From assembly GCF_003590775.1 (NCBI RefSeq), contig NZ_QYUM01000004.1:558001-622000 (forward strand): a stretch of 64,000 nucleotides of DNA. Reading direction: 5' to 3'. Each line of letters opens with the position of its first letter. The first letter of the stretch is position 1. The notes under the pieces were generated by a model. The model worked only from the letters and a program-made list of their open reading frames with translations. It made no database searches and was not told the DNA's origin. The stretch comes from Sphingomonas cavernae (lineage in GTDB: Bacteria > Pseudomonadota > Alphaproteobacteria > Sphingomonadales > Sphingomonadaceae). Positions 8,536 to 17,245 of this stretch are shown piece after piece. Both the position numbers and the translations under genes were made by a program.

Positions 8536-9665
8536 CCCCCCACCAGCGATATCAGCCGCACCAGGGCCGATTGCCGGTTGGTGCGCGTCTTGGCGAAGAT
8601 GTTGCGCAGGTGAACGCGCGCGGTTTCGCGGCTAATCGCGAGCTCCGCCGCGATCTCGGCGAGATCGTGTCCGCTCGCCAGGCGCGTGGAGATCAGCGCT
8701 TCGCGGCCGGTGAGGCCAAAGGTGCGCTGAAGCAATGCACCATCCGCCGGTTTGTGATCGGCATCGACCAGGAACACCAGCGCCGCGGCGTGATAGCCCG
8801 CCAGGAAGCGCTGCTCGAACGAGAGCGGAAAGATGTTGAGCACCATGCGCCGGCCGTCAGTGCATGTCAGCGCCACCGCGCCGGGCTGGCGGCTGCGCTG
8901 CGACACCGCTTCGGCGACGAACTGGCAGAGCATGTGATCGCGGTCGGGCGCCGCCGCGCGGATTCGTCCGCCCGACACCAGCAGCGGATCGCCCTTGCGG
9001 ATCTGGTCCTCGAACGACGGGGTCAGCCGGATCACGCGACCGCGCTCGTCGAGCATCGCCGCCCTTTCGCCTCTGCGCGACAGCGCGCCCTCCCAATAGG
9101 AATCGGTCAGCGCCTCGGCATGCGTGAAGCCAAGTCGAAGCGCGGGCGCAAGTATCTGCTGAAGCGCCGCGATCCGCGCACGATCAGCCGCCTCTGCATG
9201 GCCCGTCGACCGAGCGCGATGCCACGACAAGCCGACCGTGATGTGCTCGGAAACATCCTCGGCAAAGGACAAATGATGGCGGCTGCCCAGTCGCGCCTCC
9301 TGCCAGCGGAGATAGCCGGCGTCGCCCGGATTATCCATGTCGACATGATCGCCATCGGCGAAGCTGCGCGATCCCGAACTCGTCATCACTACGCGCACTT
9401 GCGTATCGCCGACGCCCATTTCGTCGACATATTCGCGCCAGACGCTTTCAATATCGGCGTCGAAGCCGATCATTCCGGCATGGATCATTTCGCCCGAACG
9501 TCGATCGACAACGCCCAATACTGCGCCAACCGCGCCGAAATGGCCAAGCAGTGGCTCGACCAGCCCCGTCCAGCGCGCATCATCCACGGCGGCTTCGAGC
9601 GCGGCTGCACGCAGCGCCGGTGCGTCATAGTTTCCGAACATGATCGGCGAACGTCCCCCCATGCG
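8532..9665 (-). CDS. LuxR-type helix-turn-helix transcriptional regulator
   Basis: A C-terminal LuxR/GerE HTH (about the last 60 residues: LTGREALISTRLASGHDLAEI ... RETARVHLRNIFAKTRTNRQSA) follows a roughly 300-residue N-terminal region with no recognised receiver domain or catalytic motif. That region is probably a PAS/GAF-like sensor fold. The ATG used gives 377 residues; an ATG at 9641 and an upstream one at 9728 are also possible, and none has a strong ribosome-binding site. It is convergent with nodT, the two stops sharing one CTAG. The structured region upstream may be part of its leader or a divergent RNA. Confidence 0.82.
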   Translation of the reverse strand, partial: RMGGRSPIMFGNYDAPALRAAALEAAVDDARWTGLVEPLLGHFGAVGAVLGVVDRRSGEMIHAGMIGFDADIESVWREYVDEMGVGDTQVRVVMTSSGSRSFADGDHVDMDNPGDAGYLRWQEARLGSRHHLSFAEDVSEHITVGLSWHRARSTGHAEAADRARIAALQQILAPALRLGFTHAEALTDSYWEGALSRRGERAAMLDERGRVIRLTPSFEDQIRKGDPLLVSGGRIRAAAPDRDHMLCQFVAEAVSQRSRQPGAVALTCTDGRRMVLNIFPLSFEQRFLAGYHAAALVFLVDADHKPADGALLQRTFGLTGREALISTRLASGHDLAEIAAELAISRETARVHLRNIFAKTRTNRQSALVRLISLVGG

Positions 9666-9730
9666 TCCTGCTTCAAGCCATTGCCGCTTAACCATCTTTT
9701 TTGGCGGCCAGACACCAGAAAATGCCATCC

Positions 9731-9868
9731 TAACCCGTTCGGGTTACAGACGCGAATCACCAACGCAGTTATCCGTGCACGGCGACCCGAAGGTGGAGCA
9801 ACCGGCCTGTTGCCGGGCGCAAAGCCTGAATTTGGGCTCGGTGCCGAAAGGCTCCGAGCCCATTTTTT
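9731..9868 (+). ncRNA. Candidate structured small RNA ending in an intrinsic terminator
   Basis: Three hairpins follow in a row on the plus strand: a perfect TAACCCGTTCGGGTTA hairpin (9731-9746), CCGGC-CTGTT-GCCGG (about 9802-9816), and a strong terminator with a GAAA tetraloop and six T. No plus-strand gene precedes it, since the flanking genes are on the minus strand. The unit therefore looks like a short transcript divergent from luxR, or a structured leader of luxR read from the other strand. The transcript start is not determined and the name is unknown. Confidence 0.4.
9834..9868 (+). terminator. Strong intrinsic terminator with GAAA tetraloop
   Basis: Stem GGGCTCGG/CCGAGCCC, a T-T mismatch, then GCC-GAAA-GGC, followed by A and six T. 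On the minus strand the hairpin has no T run after it, so its polarity is plus. It would terminate a short transcript from the luxR upstream region. Confidence 0.75.
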
Positions 9869-9891
9869 GTTAGCAGTGGGGATCACCCATT

Positions 9892-10575
9892 TCAGTGATG
9901 TGGATCGCCCATTTCGGCGCCGGGGCCGGCAGCGGGCGGGTATAGCGACCAAGGTCCCGCCACTGACCGATCCTCGGGCAACAGGCGTGCGCGAATATTC
10001 GCGGCAGCGATAAGGCGATCGAGCAGCCGCTGCCCGAAAAGCCAGTGCCCGATGCCGGACTCGGCGTTGAGATGGCCCAGTTCGCCGACATCGACGAAGT
10101 GACTGCCCCAGAATTTCGCCATGCTGTGCGCGCGATCGATCGAGGCATAGTCGTCGTTGCGGCTCGCGACGACTATGGATGGAAAAGGAAGGCTGACCTT
10201 TGGGGCCGGACCGAAGCCGCCGAGCGGACGCGCGACATCGCCCCGATCGCAATCGGGCGGCGCCACCAGCAATGCGCCCGCCACGGGCCAGCCATAAGGT
10301 TGTCCCTCGAGCGCCGCCCACCACGCGACGGCAAGGCAGCCCAGGCTGTGCGCGCACAATATCACGGGCGCCGGCGCGGTCTTGATCGCGTGGTCGAGCT
10401 TGGTCACCCAGACATTACGCCTCGGGGCGGTCCACATGCCCAGATCGACGCGCTCGCAATCTCCGCGCGTTTCCTCCCAGATCGTTTGCCAATGTGCCGC
10501 GCCAGATCCGCCCAGTCCTGGAACGGTGAGCACCAGCGGGGTCGTTCCCCGGCCTGCGAAATCGGTCTCCGACAT
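9892..10575 (-). CDS. RBBP9/YdeN-family serine alpha/beta hydrolase
   Basis: A small cytosolic hydrolase of 227 residues. The family start VLTVPGLGGSGAAHWQTIWE is clear, the nucleophile is in CAHSLGC (G-x-S-x-G-like AHSLG), the acid is probably in ASRNDDYAS, and the catalytic His is in GELGHLNAESG. Family members have esterase activity in vitro with mostly unknown natural substrates. The last eight codons lie in a short imperfect direct duplication (GATCACCCATTTC / GATCGCCCATTTC), which may have shifted the original C-terminus. It is divergent from chrA. Confidence 0.88.
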   Translation of the reverse strand: MSETDFAGRGTTPLVLTVPGLGGSGAAHWQTIWEETRGDCERVDLGMWTAPRRNVWVTKLDHAIKTAPAPVILCAHSLGCLAVAWWAALEGQPYGWPVAGALLVAPPDCDRGDVARPLGGFGPAPKVSLPFPSIVVASRNDDYASIDRAHSMAKFWGSHFVDVGELGHLNAESGIGHWLFGQRLLDRLIAAANIRARLLPEDRSVAGPWSLYPPAAGPGAEMGDPHH

Positions 10576-10879
10576 GTTCGCCTCCGTCTGATGGGGTGGC
10601 AGCCACGACGCGTGACTATCGCGGCCGCCTCAGCACTACCTATATTCAATCATTTTGATTGACAATGTGGTGCGCGTCCGCTTGTTATGAAAATGCGGCG
10701 GGATGAAGACCCATTGAAAATCGCGTCCTGCCGCCGCTGCAACCATAGGAAAGACTTGTCTTTCCGGGGTGTTGCGCATAGGTTGAAGGTACCGGGGCAA
10801 GGCAACCTCCCGGTCAGGCGTTCCCCGCCCAAGCGTTGCGGCATTGTCCGGTTTTCGCCGGAGACAGGGGAACGCGTAC
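10576..10879 (+). other. Divergent promoter region and chrA leader
   Basis: This 304-bp region holds no convincing gene. It has an AT-rich symmetric site (10646-10662) near the hydrolase side. A 5' leader for chrA then contains two possible hairpins: ACCGGG/CCCGGT (10791-10796 with 10809-10814) and TCCGG-TTTTCG-CCGGA (10847-10862) immediately before the ribosome-binding site. The leader could be regulatory, but no known riboswitch class was recognised. Confidence 0.4.
10646..10662. promoter_or_regulatory. Candidate operator TCAATCA-TTT-TGATTGA
   Basis: Perfect 7-bp arms around a 3-bp centre, in an AT-rich patch between the divergent serine hydrolase and chrA genes. The symmetry suggests a dimeric regulator site. 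The regulator is unknown. Confidence 0.45.
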
Positions 10880-12187
10880 GTGACAACTCCGCATTTTTCG
10901 GACCTTGTTCGGGTCTTCGGCCGCATCGGCCTGATCAGCTTTGGCGGCCCCGCGGGCCAGATCGCGCTCATGCACCGCGAGGTGGTGGAGGAACGCGACT
11001 GGATCGGCGAAGACCAGTATCTGCGCGCGCTCAATTTCTGCCATTTGCTCCCCGGTCCCGAGGCGCAGCAGCTCGCCACCTATATCGGCTGGCGGCTGCA
11101 CGGACTGAAGGGCGGGCTCGCCGCCGGGCTGCTGTTCGTGCTTCCGGGCGCAGCGGTCATGCTCGGGCTCTCGCTGCTCTATGCCTATGCTGCCGGGCTG
11201 GACTGGTTTGACGCGCTGTTCCTCGGCATCAAGGCCGCGGTGCTGGCGATCGTGGTGCAGGCGTTGATCCGGATCGGAAGCCGCGCACTCTACGCGCGCT
11301 TCAAGGTGGCGCTCGCCGCACTGTCTTTCGTCGCGCTGTTCTTCTTCGATCTACCCTTCCCGCTCGTGGTGCTGGGCGCGGGAGCGGTCGGCATGATCGC
11401 CGCGGCCACACGCCCCGAATGGCTTCGCCTGAAGCCAGCCAATGCCGCGCCGCCCCCTGCGCGACGCGGGGCCATGCTCGTCGCATCGCTGCGCGCCGTC
11501 CTCGGCTGGGGGGTCGTCTGGGCTGCTCCGATGGCGCTGATCTGGGCGGTCCTCGGGGCCGATCACACGCTTTTCAGGATCGGCGCCTTTTTCTCGCAGC
11601 TCGCCGTCGTCACCTTTGGCGGCGCTTATGCGGTGCTCGCCTATATGGCGCAGGAAGCGGTTCAATCCTATCACTGGCTCTCGGCGGGCGAGATGGCCGA
11701 CGGGCTTGGACTTGCGGAGACCACGCCCGGTCCGCTGATCCTTGTCACCCAGTTCGTCGGGTTCCTCGGCGCCTTCCGTTCGCCAGAACCCTTCACGCCG
11801 CTCGTCGCAGGGCTGATCGGGGCGGGGCTGACGACCTGGGTGACCTTCGCGCCCTGCTTCCTCTGGATCTTCGCCTTCGCGCCCTGGATCGAGCGGCTCG
11901 AACATGCGCGCAAGTTGCAGGGCGGGCTGGCCGCGCTCACCGCCGCCGTCGTCGGCGTCATCGCCAATCTCACCGCCTGGTTCGCGCTTCATGTGCTGTT
12001 CGCGCGCGTCGATGAGGTGCGTGCGGGCGCCGCGCGGCTCTATGCGCCCGATTGGAGCACGCTCGACTGGAAGGCTGCGCTCCTCGCGATACTCGCCGCG
12101 CTGCTGCTTTTCCGCCAGAAGCTTGGCGTGTTGCGTGTGCTCGGGATTTCGGCGCTCGCGGGGCTCGCGCTTTCGCTCGCTGGATAG
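10880..12187 (+). CDS. chrA: Chromate efflux transporter ChrA (two-domain)
   Basis: An integral membrane protein of about 435 residues with two homologous CHR domains. The N-terminal domain has FGRIGLISFGGPAGQIALMHREVV and LPGPEAQQLATYIGW; the second has FFSQLAVVTFGGAYAVLAYMAQ and LAETTPGPLILVTQFVGFLGA. ChrA exports chromate from the cytoplasm as a proton or sulfate antiporter. The GTG start is chosen because AGGGGAA lies about 7 bp upstream; an ATG 36 bp earlier lacks a comparable site. No chrB regulator is adjacent. Chromate specificity is inferred from family only. Confidence 0.92.
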   Translation: MTTPHFSDLVRVFGRIGLISFGGPAGQIALMHREVVEERDWIGEDQYLRALNFCHLLPGPEAQQLATYIGWRLHGLKGGLAAGLLFVLPGAAVMLGLSLLYAYAAGLDWFDALFLGIKAAVLAIVVQALIRIGSRALYARFKVALAALSFVALFFFDLPFPLVVLGAGAVGMIAAATRPEWLRLKPANAAPPPARRGAMLVASLRAVLGWGVVWAAPMALIWAVLGADHTLFRIGAFFSQLAVVTFGGAYAVLAYMAQEAVQSYHWLSAGEMADGLGLAETTPGPLILVTQFVGFLGAFRSPEPFTPLVAGLIGAGLTTWVTFAPCFLWIFAFAPWIERLEHARKLQGGLAALTAAVVGVIANLTAWFALHVLFARVDEVRAGAARLYAPDWSTLDWKAALLAILAALLLFRQKLGVLRVLGISALAGLALSLAG

Positions 12188-12209
12188 TGTTTTCCCGGGG
12201 TTCCGTTCT

Positions 12210-12851
12210 TTAAAGCGCCTTGCGAAAGGTCAGGTTGATCCGCCGCCGTCCGAGCAGCGGGTGCACGCCATCGGCGAGCGGTGCGACCCCGTGATAGGCC
12301 ATGCGCGAAGCTCCGCCCCAGACCACGACGTCCCCATGCGTGAGCGACACGCGCCGGGGCTGGTCGGCACGCTTCGCCCCGCCGAACAGGAAGGTCGCGG
12401 GCAGCCCCAGCGACACCGAAACGATCGGCGCATCCAGATTGGCCTCATCGCGATCCTGATGCAGCGAAAGCCGCGCGCCCGGGGAATAAAGGTTGATGAG
12501 GCATGCCTCAGGCGCAAAATCCGCAAACCCCGCCTCGGCCGCCGCCCGCGCCGCGAGATCGCCAAAGACCGCGGGCATGGCTGGCCAGCGCTGCCGGCTT
12601 TCGGGGTCGACGCGATCATAGCGATAGCCCGAGCGGTCCGACACCCAGCCGACACGCCCGCAATTGGTCATCGCCACCGACATCCGCCAGCCGCCCGGCG
12701 TGACGAGGTGCCGAAACGGCGCTGCCTCAACGACGGGTCCGAGCGCCGCCAACAATGCATCGTCCAGCGGCCGCGCAAAACCCCGCAGCACCACCGCTCC
12801 CTCGCCCAGCGGCAGATCAGTCGCTTCATCCTCGAACAGCTCGAAATTCAT
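12210..12851 (-). CDS. alkB: DNA/RNA repair dioxygenase AlkB
   Basis: A 2-oxoglutarate- and Fe(II)-dependent dioxygenase that oxidatively removes N-alkyl lesions from bases. The facial triad is visible as H131-x-D133 (SLHQDRDE) and H187 (MAYHGV), with the 2-oxoglutarate-binding Arg in RRRINLTFR. It aligns with E. coli AlkB over its full length, including VTPGGWRMSVAMTNCG, and that alignment places the start at MNFELFEDE (213 residues). An upstream ATG would add seven residues. No ada gene is nearby. It is convergent with chrA across a 22-bp gap. Confidence 0.95.
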   Translation of the reverse strand: MNFELFEDEATDLPLGEGAVVLRGFARPLDDALLAALGPVVEAAPFRHLVTPGGWRMSVAMTNCGRVGWVSDRSGYRYDRVDPESRQRWPAMPAVFGDLAARAAAEAGFADFAPEACLINLYSPGARLSLHQDRDEANLDAPIVSVSLGLPATFLFGGAKRADQPRRVSLTHGDVVVWGGASRMAYHGVAPLADGVHPLLGRRRINLTFRKAL

Positions 12852-12956
12852 ACACGCGTCGCTATCGCTCATAAAAGCCGAACGCGCACCCCGCCGCTTG
12901 CGTTCAAAGCTACCTGACAGCGTCGCTGCTGATGACTGGAATGTCATGGAAAGCAG

Positions 12957-12977
12957 CCCTCTCGCTGAGGGAGAGGG
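12957..12977. repeat. Short hairpin CCCTCTC/GAGAGGG
   Basis: A 7-bp-stem hairpin with a GCTGAGG loop lies between alkB and the end of the oxidase operon. It resembles truncated copies of the dispersed intergenic repeats. It could act as the transcript-end hairpin of the oxidase operon, but no T run follows it on the minus strand. Confidence 0.45.
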
Positions 12978-13009
12978 TTGCGCAGCGCCCGGCTCAGCTT
13001 TTCATTTCC

Positions 13010-13702
13010 TCAGTCGCCCCCGGCACCGGCGGCCGGTTCAGCTTTGGGCGCAGGTTTGGGCACGCCGGCCGAACCCAGGCTGCCCAGATAGGCAAGCAGA
13101 TTGGCGCGGTCCTGCGGGCGGCGGATGCCCGCAAAGGCCATCTTGTTGCCCGGGATCGCGCGCGCCGGGCTCGCCAGATAGCGGTCGAGTTCCTCATAGG
13201 TCCAGTTGCCCGGATGCGTGCCGATCGCGGGCGAATAGGCGAAGCCGCTGTGCGATGCCACATCGCGGCCGACCACGCCCCAGAGATTGGGGCCCGTCCG
13301 GTCGGCCCCGCCCTGATCAAAGGTGTGGCACGATGCGCATACCCCCGCGACGCTCTTGCCCCGCGCGGGGTCCGCGCTCGCGAGCAGCGTACCGAGATCG
13401 GGAGGCGGCGCCGCCGGCACCGCTGCCGCCGCACCCGCGGCGGGCGGCGGGATCGCCCCTCGATCGACCGCACGCAGATAGCCCGCAAGCCGGTTGTGAT
13501 CGCCGGGCGCGGTCAGTCCCGCGGGCCAGCTCCGCTGGAGCGCGGCGAGGTCGACGGGCTGATCGAGGTCCGCAGGCTTGTAGGCGGGCGCGTCGGGATA
13601 GCTGACGCCCACCAGCCGGTCGGCCATCCACCCGCCACCGAAGGCGACGAACAATGCCATGCTCACCGCGGCGCCGACCTTGGTCCATTCCCATCGGTCC
13701 AT
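13010..13702 (-). CDS. Membrane-anchored cytochrome c (c552/CycM type)
   Basis: One class I c-type haem site is visible: CASCH at residues 122-126 (haem thioethers plus proximal His), with a distal Met probably in GNKMAF. An uncleaved N-terminal TM helix (about residues 8-25) anchors the protein, and an Ala/Pro-rich linker (about 83-103) leads to the periplasmic haem domain. As the last gene of the oxidase operon it is the likely electron donor to the adjacent CuA subunit. The C-terminus is a Pro/Ala-rich tail. Confidence 0.9.
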   Translation of the reverse strand: MDRWEWTKVGAAVSMALFVAFGGGWMADRLVGVSYPDAPAYKPADLDQPVDLAALQRSWPAGLTAPGDHNRLAGYLRAVDRGAIPPPAAGAAAAVPAAPPPDLGTLLASADPARGKSVAGVCASCHTFDQGGADRTGPNLWGVVGRDVASHSGFAYSPAIGTHPGNWTYEELDRYLASPARAIPGNKMAFAGIRRPQDRANLLAYLGSLGSAGVPKPAPKAEPAAGAGGD

Positions 13703-13705
13703 GGC

Positions 13706-14083
13706 TTACCCACCCCAATCGAGAAACAGGATACGTGTCCAGAGCGTGTAGTCGGATTCGATCAGCATCAGGGCGACCAGCGTCGTCAGGCACAGCGGCG
13801 GAACGAGGATCGCATAGACCAGCGCCATCCTTTCCCACGCCATGTGCATGAAAATCGCGACGATCAGCCCCGCCTTCAGCAGCATGAAGGTGATGATGAG
13901 CACCCAGCGCATGATCCCTTGCACCTGGAAATAATCGACCATGTACGACATGGCGCTGAGCACGAAGAGATAGCCCCAGACCTTCAGATAGACGCCGATC
14001 GGGTGCTGCTGCCCGCCCGCGTGCGCGCCCGCTTCATGGACTGTGGCATCCGCGGGAATCTCGGGGGTGGTTGCGTGGTTCAT
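13706..14083 (-). CDS. Cytochrome oxidase subunit IV (CyoD/CtaF family)
   Basis: A small membrane subunit of 125 residues with three predicted TM helices ([63 protein letters not shown]) after a His/Ala/Gly-rich N-terminus. The motif [16 protein letters not shown] is typical of the prokaryotic subunit IV family. Such subunits stabilise the oxidase without binding redox cofactors. It sits between subunit III and cytochrome c with short gaps. Confidence 0.88.
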   Translation of the reverse strand: MNHATTPEIPADATVHEAGAHAGGQQHPIGVYLKVWGYLFVLSAMSYMVDYFQVQGIMRWVLIITFMLLKAGLIVAIFMHMAWERMALVYAILVPPLCLTTLVALMLIESDYTLWTRILFLDWGG

Positions 14084-14093
14084 GCCCTCTCCC

Positions 14094-14789
14094 TCACCAC
14101 AGATAGAAGAATGCGAAGATGAAGACCCAGACGAGGTCGACGAAGTGCCAGTAGAGGCCCGCGATCTCGACCGCCGAATAGTCGCCGCTCCGGTCGTAAT
14201 GCCCGCGCAGCACCTTCGACGCGACGATCAGCAGCATGATCACCCCCGCCGAGACGTGGAGCCCGTGGAAGCCCGTGATCATGAAGAAGGACGCGCCGAA
14301 CTGCGCCGCCCCCATCGGATTGCCCCAGGGGCGGACGCCCTCATGGATCAGCTTGGTCCATTCGAAGGCCTGCATGCCGACAAAGGTCGCGCCCAGCAGC
14401 GCGGTGGCGAACATCAGCGCTGCGGTCTTCCTGCGGTCGCGCCGGTATCCGAAGTTCACCGCCATCGCCATTGTGCCGCTTGAAGAGATCAGCACGAAGG
14501 TCATGATCGCGATCAGGATCAGCGGGATGCTGTTCCCCGCAATGGTGAGCGCGAAAACCTCGCTCGCATTGGGCCAGGCCTCGGTCACCGAGGCGCGCAT
14601 CGTCATGTACGAAGTGAGGAAGCACGAGAAGATGAAGGTGTCGGAGAGGAGGAAGATCCACATCATGGCCTTCCCCCAATGGACCGACTTGAACACCTCC
14701 TGATCGGCGGACCAGTCGGACGCGAGGTCGCGCAGCCCCTCGAGCATGGGGTCGGCGGGATCGGCCTTGGTCACCATCTCTTGCGCCAT
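14094..14789 (-). CDS. ctaE: Cytochrome c oxidase subunit III (copy 1)
   Basis: A 231-residue polytopic protein. Typical subunit III motifs are [16 protein letters not shown], the E-containing TM3 segment [27 protein letters not shown] and the terminal [19 protein letters not shown]. The ATG is chosen because GGAG lies about 7 bp upstream and an in-frame GTG four codons earlier lacks spacing. It follows a second, more divergent subunit III gene. Subunit III stabilises the catalytic core and may channel oxygen. Confidence 0.9.
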   Translation of the reverse strand: MAQEMVTKADPADPMLEGLRDLASDWSADQEVFKSVHWGKAMMWIFLLSDTFIFSCFLTSYMTMRASVTEAWPNASEVFALTIAGNSIPLILIAIMTFVLISSSGTMAMAVNFGYRRDRRKTAALMFATALLGATFVGMQAFEWTKLIHEGVRPWGNPMGAAQFGASFFMITGFHGLHVSAGVIMLLIVASKVLRGHYDRSGDYSAVEIAGLYWHFVDLVWVFIFAFFYLW

Positions 14790-14801
14790 GCGTCGCTCCA
14801 C

Positions 14802-15512
14802 TCAGGTCATCAGCAGCAATCCGAACATCACGAACCAGACGAGCAGCAGAAAATGCCAGTAACGCGCGCAAAGCCTGACGGAGGGCGCGATCGCGGCGGC
14901 GCTGGCGCCCCGCAGCACGCGCACGCTCGTCCGCGCCCAGGCGACGAGCCCGCCGAGAATGTGGAGCCCGTGGAGCGCGGTGATGAGGTAGAAAAAGGCA
15001 ACCGCAGGATTGCCTGAAATCAGCGGTCCCGGCGGCGGCGCGAAGGGATTGTCGACCGCGGTACAGATCACCGAATGCAGCGCAAGGAAATGACCAGCGG
15101 TGTCGAGCTGGCGCCATACCGTGATCTGACCCGCGAGGAACACGACCGCAAGAAGTCCGCCGACAAGGAACCATGTCGTGAGCGCCCGCCCATCCCCTTT
15201 GCGCGCCGCCACGGTCGCGGCGTGCAGCGCGACGCTGCTCAGCACGAGCACGGCGGTATTCACCCAAAGCAGCGGAGGCTCGGCGAGCCGTGCCCAGTCG
15301 GCTGCGCCATGCCCGATCGGGCCATGCACCCCCATGCGCATCAGATAGGCCGATGCGAGGAGCGCGAAGAGCGCAGCGACAACGCCCAGGAACACGCCGA
15401 GAAATACTCCCGCGTCAGCCGCGCGGCGCTCGACATCTTCCGTCACCTCCGCGCGCGCGCCGATCCCCGGCGACAACCACGGCTTGTCGGTCAGGGCGTC
15501 GAGGATGCTCAT
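14802..15512 (-). CDS. Cytochrome c oxidase subunit III family protein (copy 2, divergent)
   Basis: A second heme-copper oxidase subunit III paralogue of 236 residues in the same operon. It has GVFLGVFLGVVAALFALLASAYLMRMG, NTAVLVLSSVALHAATVAARKG, FYLITALHGLHILGGLVAWAR and a terminal ARYWHFLLLVWFVMFGLLL. It lacks the Glu-containing AFEW segment of copy 1. Tandem divergent subunit III genes occur in some alpha-, beta- and gammaproteobacterial aa3-type operons. The start overlaps the ctaD stop (ATGA). Confidence 0.88.
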   Translation of the reverse strand: MSILDALTDKPWLSPGIGARAEVTEDVERRAADAGVFLGVFLGVVAALFALLASAYLMRMGVHGPIGHGAADWARLAEPPLLWVNTAVLVLSSVALHAATVAARKGDGRALTTWFLVGGLLAVVFLAGQITVWRQLDTAGHFLALHSVICTAVDNPFAPPPGPLISGNPAVAFFYLITALHGLHILGGLVAWARTSVRVLRGASAAAIAPSVRLCARYWHFLLLVWFVMFGLLLMT

Positions 15513-17245
15513 GAGCGGTGCTGCTCGTCTGCGGGCGGCTCGTTCTGCGGGATGAAGTCCCTTGGCGCACCGGGAACGCTATAGTCGTAGGCCCAGCGAT
15601 AGACGACGGGGAGCTTCGGGCCCCAGTTGCCATGGCCGGGCGGTGTTTCGGGCGTCTGCCATTCGAGCGTGGTGGCGCCCCAGGGATTGGGGTCGGCCTT
15701 GGGCCCGCGGAACAGGCTCCAGAACATGTTCCAGAAGAAGAGCATCTGCGCGACGAACACGATCAGCGCGGCGATGGTGATCGCCTGATTGGCGAGGTGC
15801 ACGGAGTCGGGGATGAACGCCGTCTCACCCAGCGCATAATAGCGCCGCGGGACGCCAAGGAAGCCGAGATAATGCATCGGCAGATAGACCGCATAGACGC
15901 CGAGGAAGGTGATCCAGAAATGGATCTTGCCCAGCGTCTCGTTCCACATCCGGCCCGTGATCTTTGGATACCAGTGATAGATTGCGCCGAAGATCACGAG
16001 GATCGGTGAAACGCCCATCACCATATGGAAATGGCCGACGACGAAGAAGGTGTCGCTGAGCGGCACATCGACGCTGACATTGCCGAGGAACAGCCCCGTC
16101 AGCCCGCCATGGATGAAGCTGAACAGGAAGCCGATCGCGAACAGCATCGGCACGCGCAGATGGATGTCGCCACGCCAGAGCGTCAGCATCCAGTTATACA
16201 CCTTGATCGCGGTCGGGATCGCGATGATCAGCGTCGATGTCGCGAAGAAATAGCCGAAATAGGGATTCATGCCGCTCACGTACATGTGATGCGCCCAGAC
16301 GAAGAAGCTGAGCGCACCGATGATCACGATCGCCCAGACCATCATCCGGTATCCGAAAATGTTCTTGCGCGCGTGGACGCTGATGAGGTCGGACACGATG
16401 CCGAACGCCGGCAGCGCGACGATGTAGACTTCGGGATGGCCGAAGAACCAGAACAGATGCTGGAACAGGATCGGGCTGCCGCCTTCATAGCCGAGTTCCT
16501 TCCCCATCGAGATGATCGCGGGCATGAAGAAGCTCGTCCCCGCAATGCGGTCGAGCAGCATCATGATCGCGGCGACGAACAGCGCGGGAAAGGCGAGCAG
16601 CGCCATGATGCTCGCGACAAAGATGCCCCAGACCGAACAGGGCATCCGCATCAGCGTCATCCCCTTGCACCGCGCCTGGAGCACGGTCGTCACATAGTTG
16701 AGCCCGCCCATGGTGAAGCCGACGATGAAGAGCGCGAGCGACACCAGCATCAGGATGATGCCGTACTGGTGGCCGGGCGTGCCCTCGAGGATCGTTTGCG
16801 GCGGATAGAGCGTCCAGCCGGCGCCCGTGGGACCGCCCGGCACGAAGAAGCTCGCCACCAGCACGATCACCGCGAGCAGATAGACCCAGTAGCTGAGCAT
16901 GTTGACGAAGGGGAACACCATGTCCCGCGCGCCCACCATCAGCGGGATCAGATAATTGCCGAACCCGCCCAGCAGCAACGCGGTCAGCAGATAGACCACC
17001 ATGATCATCCCGTGCATGGTGACATACTGGAGATACTGCGTCGGCTGGATGAAATCGAAGGTATCGGGAAAACCCAGTTGCAGGCGCATCAGCGCGGACA
17101 GCACCAGCGCCACCAGCCCGATCGCGATCGCGGTCAGCGAATATTGGATCGCGATGACCTTGTGATCGAGGCTCCAGACATATTTGCCGATCCACGTCTT
17201 GGGATGATGAAGCGGCGTGAGATCGTCGGCGAGTGTCGTTGCCAT
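15509..17245 (-). CDS. ctaD: Cytochrome c oxidase subunit I (aa3 type)
   Basis: The catalytic subunit, 578 residues and 12 predicted TM helices. Haem a and haem a3/CuB ligands are visible: His in YVTMHGMIMV, HPEVYIVALP (CuB His and the cross-linked Tyr), WAHHMYVSGMN (two CuB His) and HFHMVMG (a3 and a ligands). The K-channel GGLTGLFL region and XGHPEV motif are those of A-family oxidases. It reduces oxygen to water while pumping protons. Start and stop both overlap neighbours by 1-4 bp, so the operon is tightly coupled. Confidence 0.96.
   Translation of the reverse strand: MATTLADDLTPLHHPKTWIGKYVWSLDHKVIAIQYSLTAIAIGLVALVLSALMRLQLGFPDTFDFIQPTQYLQYVTMHGMIMVVYLLTALLLGGFGNYLIPLMVGARDMVFPFVNMLSYWVYLLAVIVLVASFFVPGGPTGAGWTLYPPQTILEGTPGHQYGIILMLVSLALFIVGFTMGGLNYVTTVLQARCKGMTLMRMPCSVWGIFVASIMALLAFPALFVAAIMMLLDRIAGTSFFMPAIISMGKELGYEGGSPILFQHLFWFFGHPEVYIVALPAFGIVSDLISVHARKNIFGYRMMVWAIVIIGALSFFVWAHHMYVSGMNPYFGYFFATSTLIIAIPTAIKVYNWMLTLWRGDIHLRVPMLFAIGFLFSFIHGGLTGLFLGNVSVDVPLSDTFFVVGHFHMVMGVSPILVIFGAIYHWYPKITGRMWNETLGKIHFWITFLGVYAVYLPMHYLGFLGVPRRYYALGETAFIPDSVHLANQAITIAALIVFVAQMLFFWNMFWSLFRGPKADPNPWGATTLEWQTPETPPGHGNWGPKLPVVYRWAYDYSVPGAPRDFIPQNEPPADEQHRS

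Noticed and set aside
9800-9861. Possible c-di-GMP (GEMM) riboswitch because of GCAAAGCC
   Set aside because: The partner strand (GGGCAAACC) and the tetraloop-receptor arm of that class are not present, and no plus-strand gene follows.
12932-14122. A 396-codon plus-strand frame antisense to cytochrome c and subunit IV
   Set aside because: Shadow of the minus-strand oxidase genes, which have haem and TM motifs.
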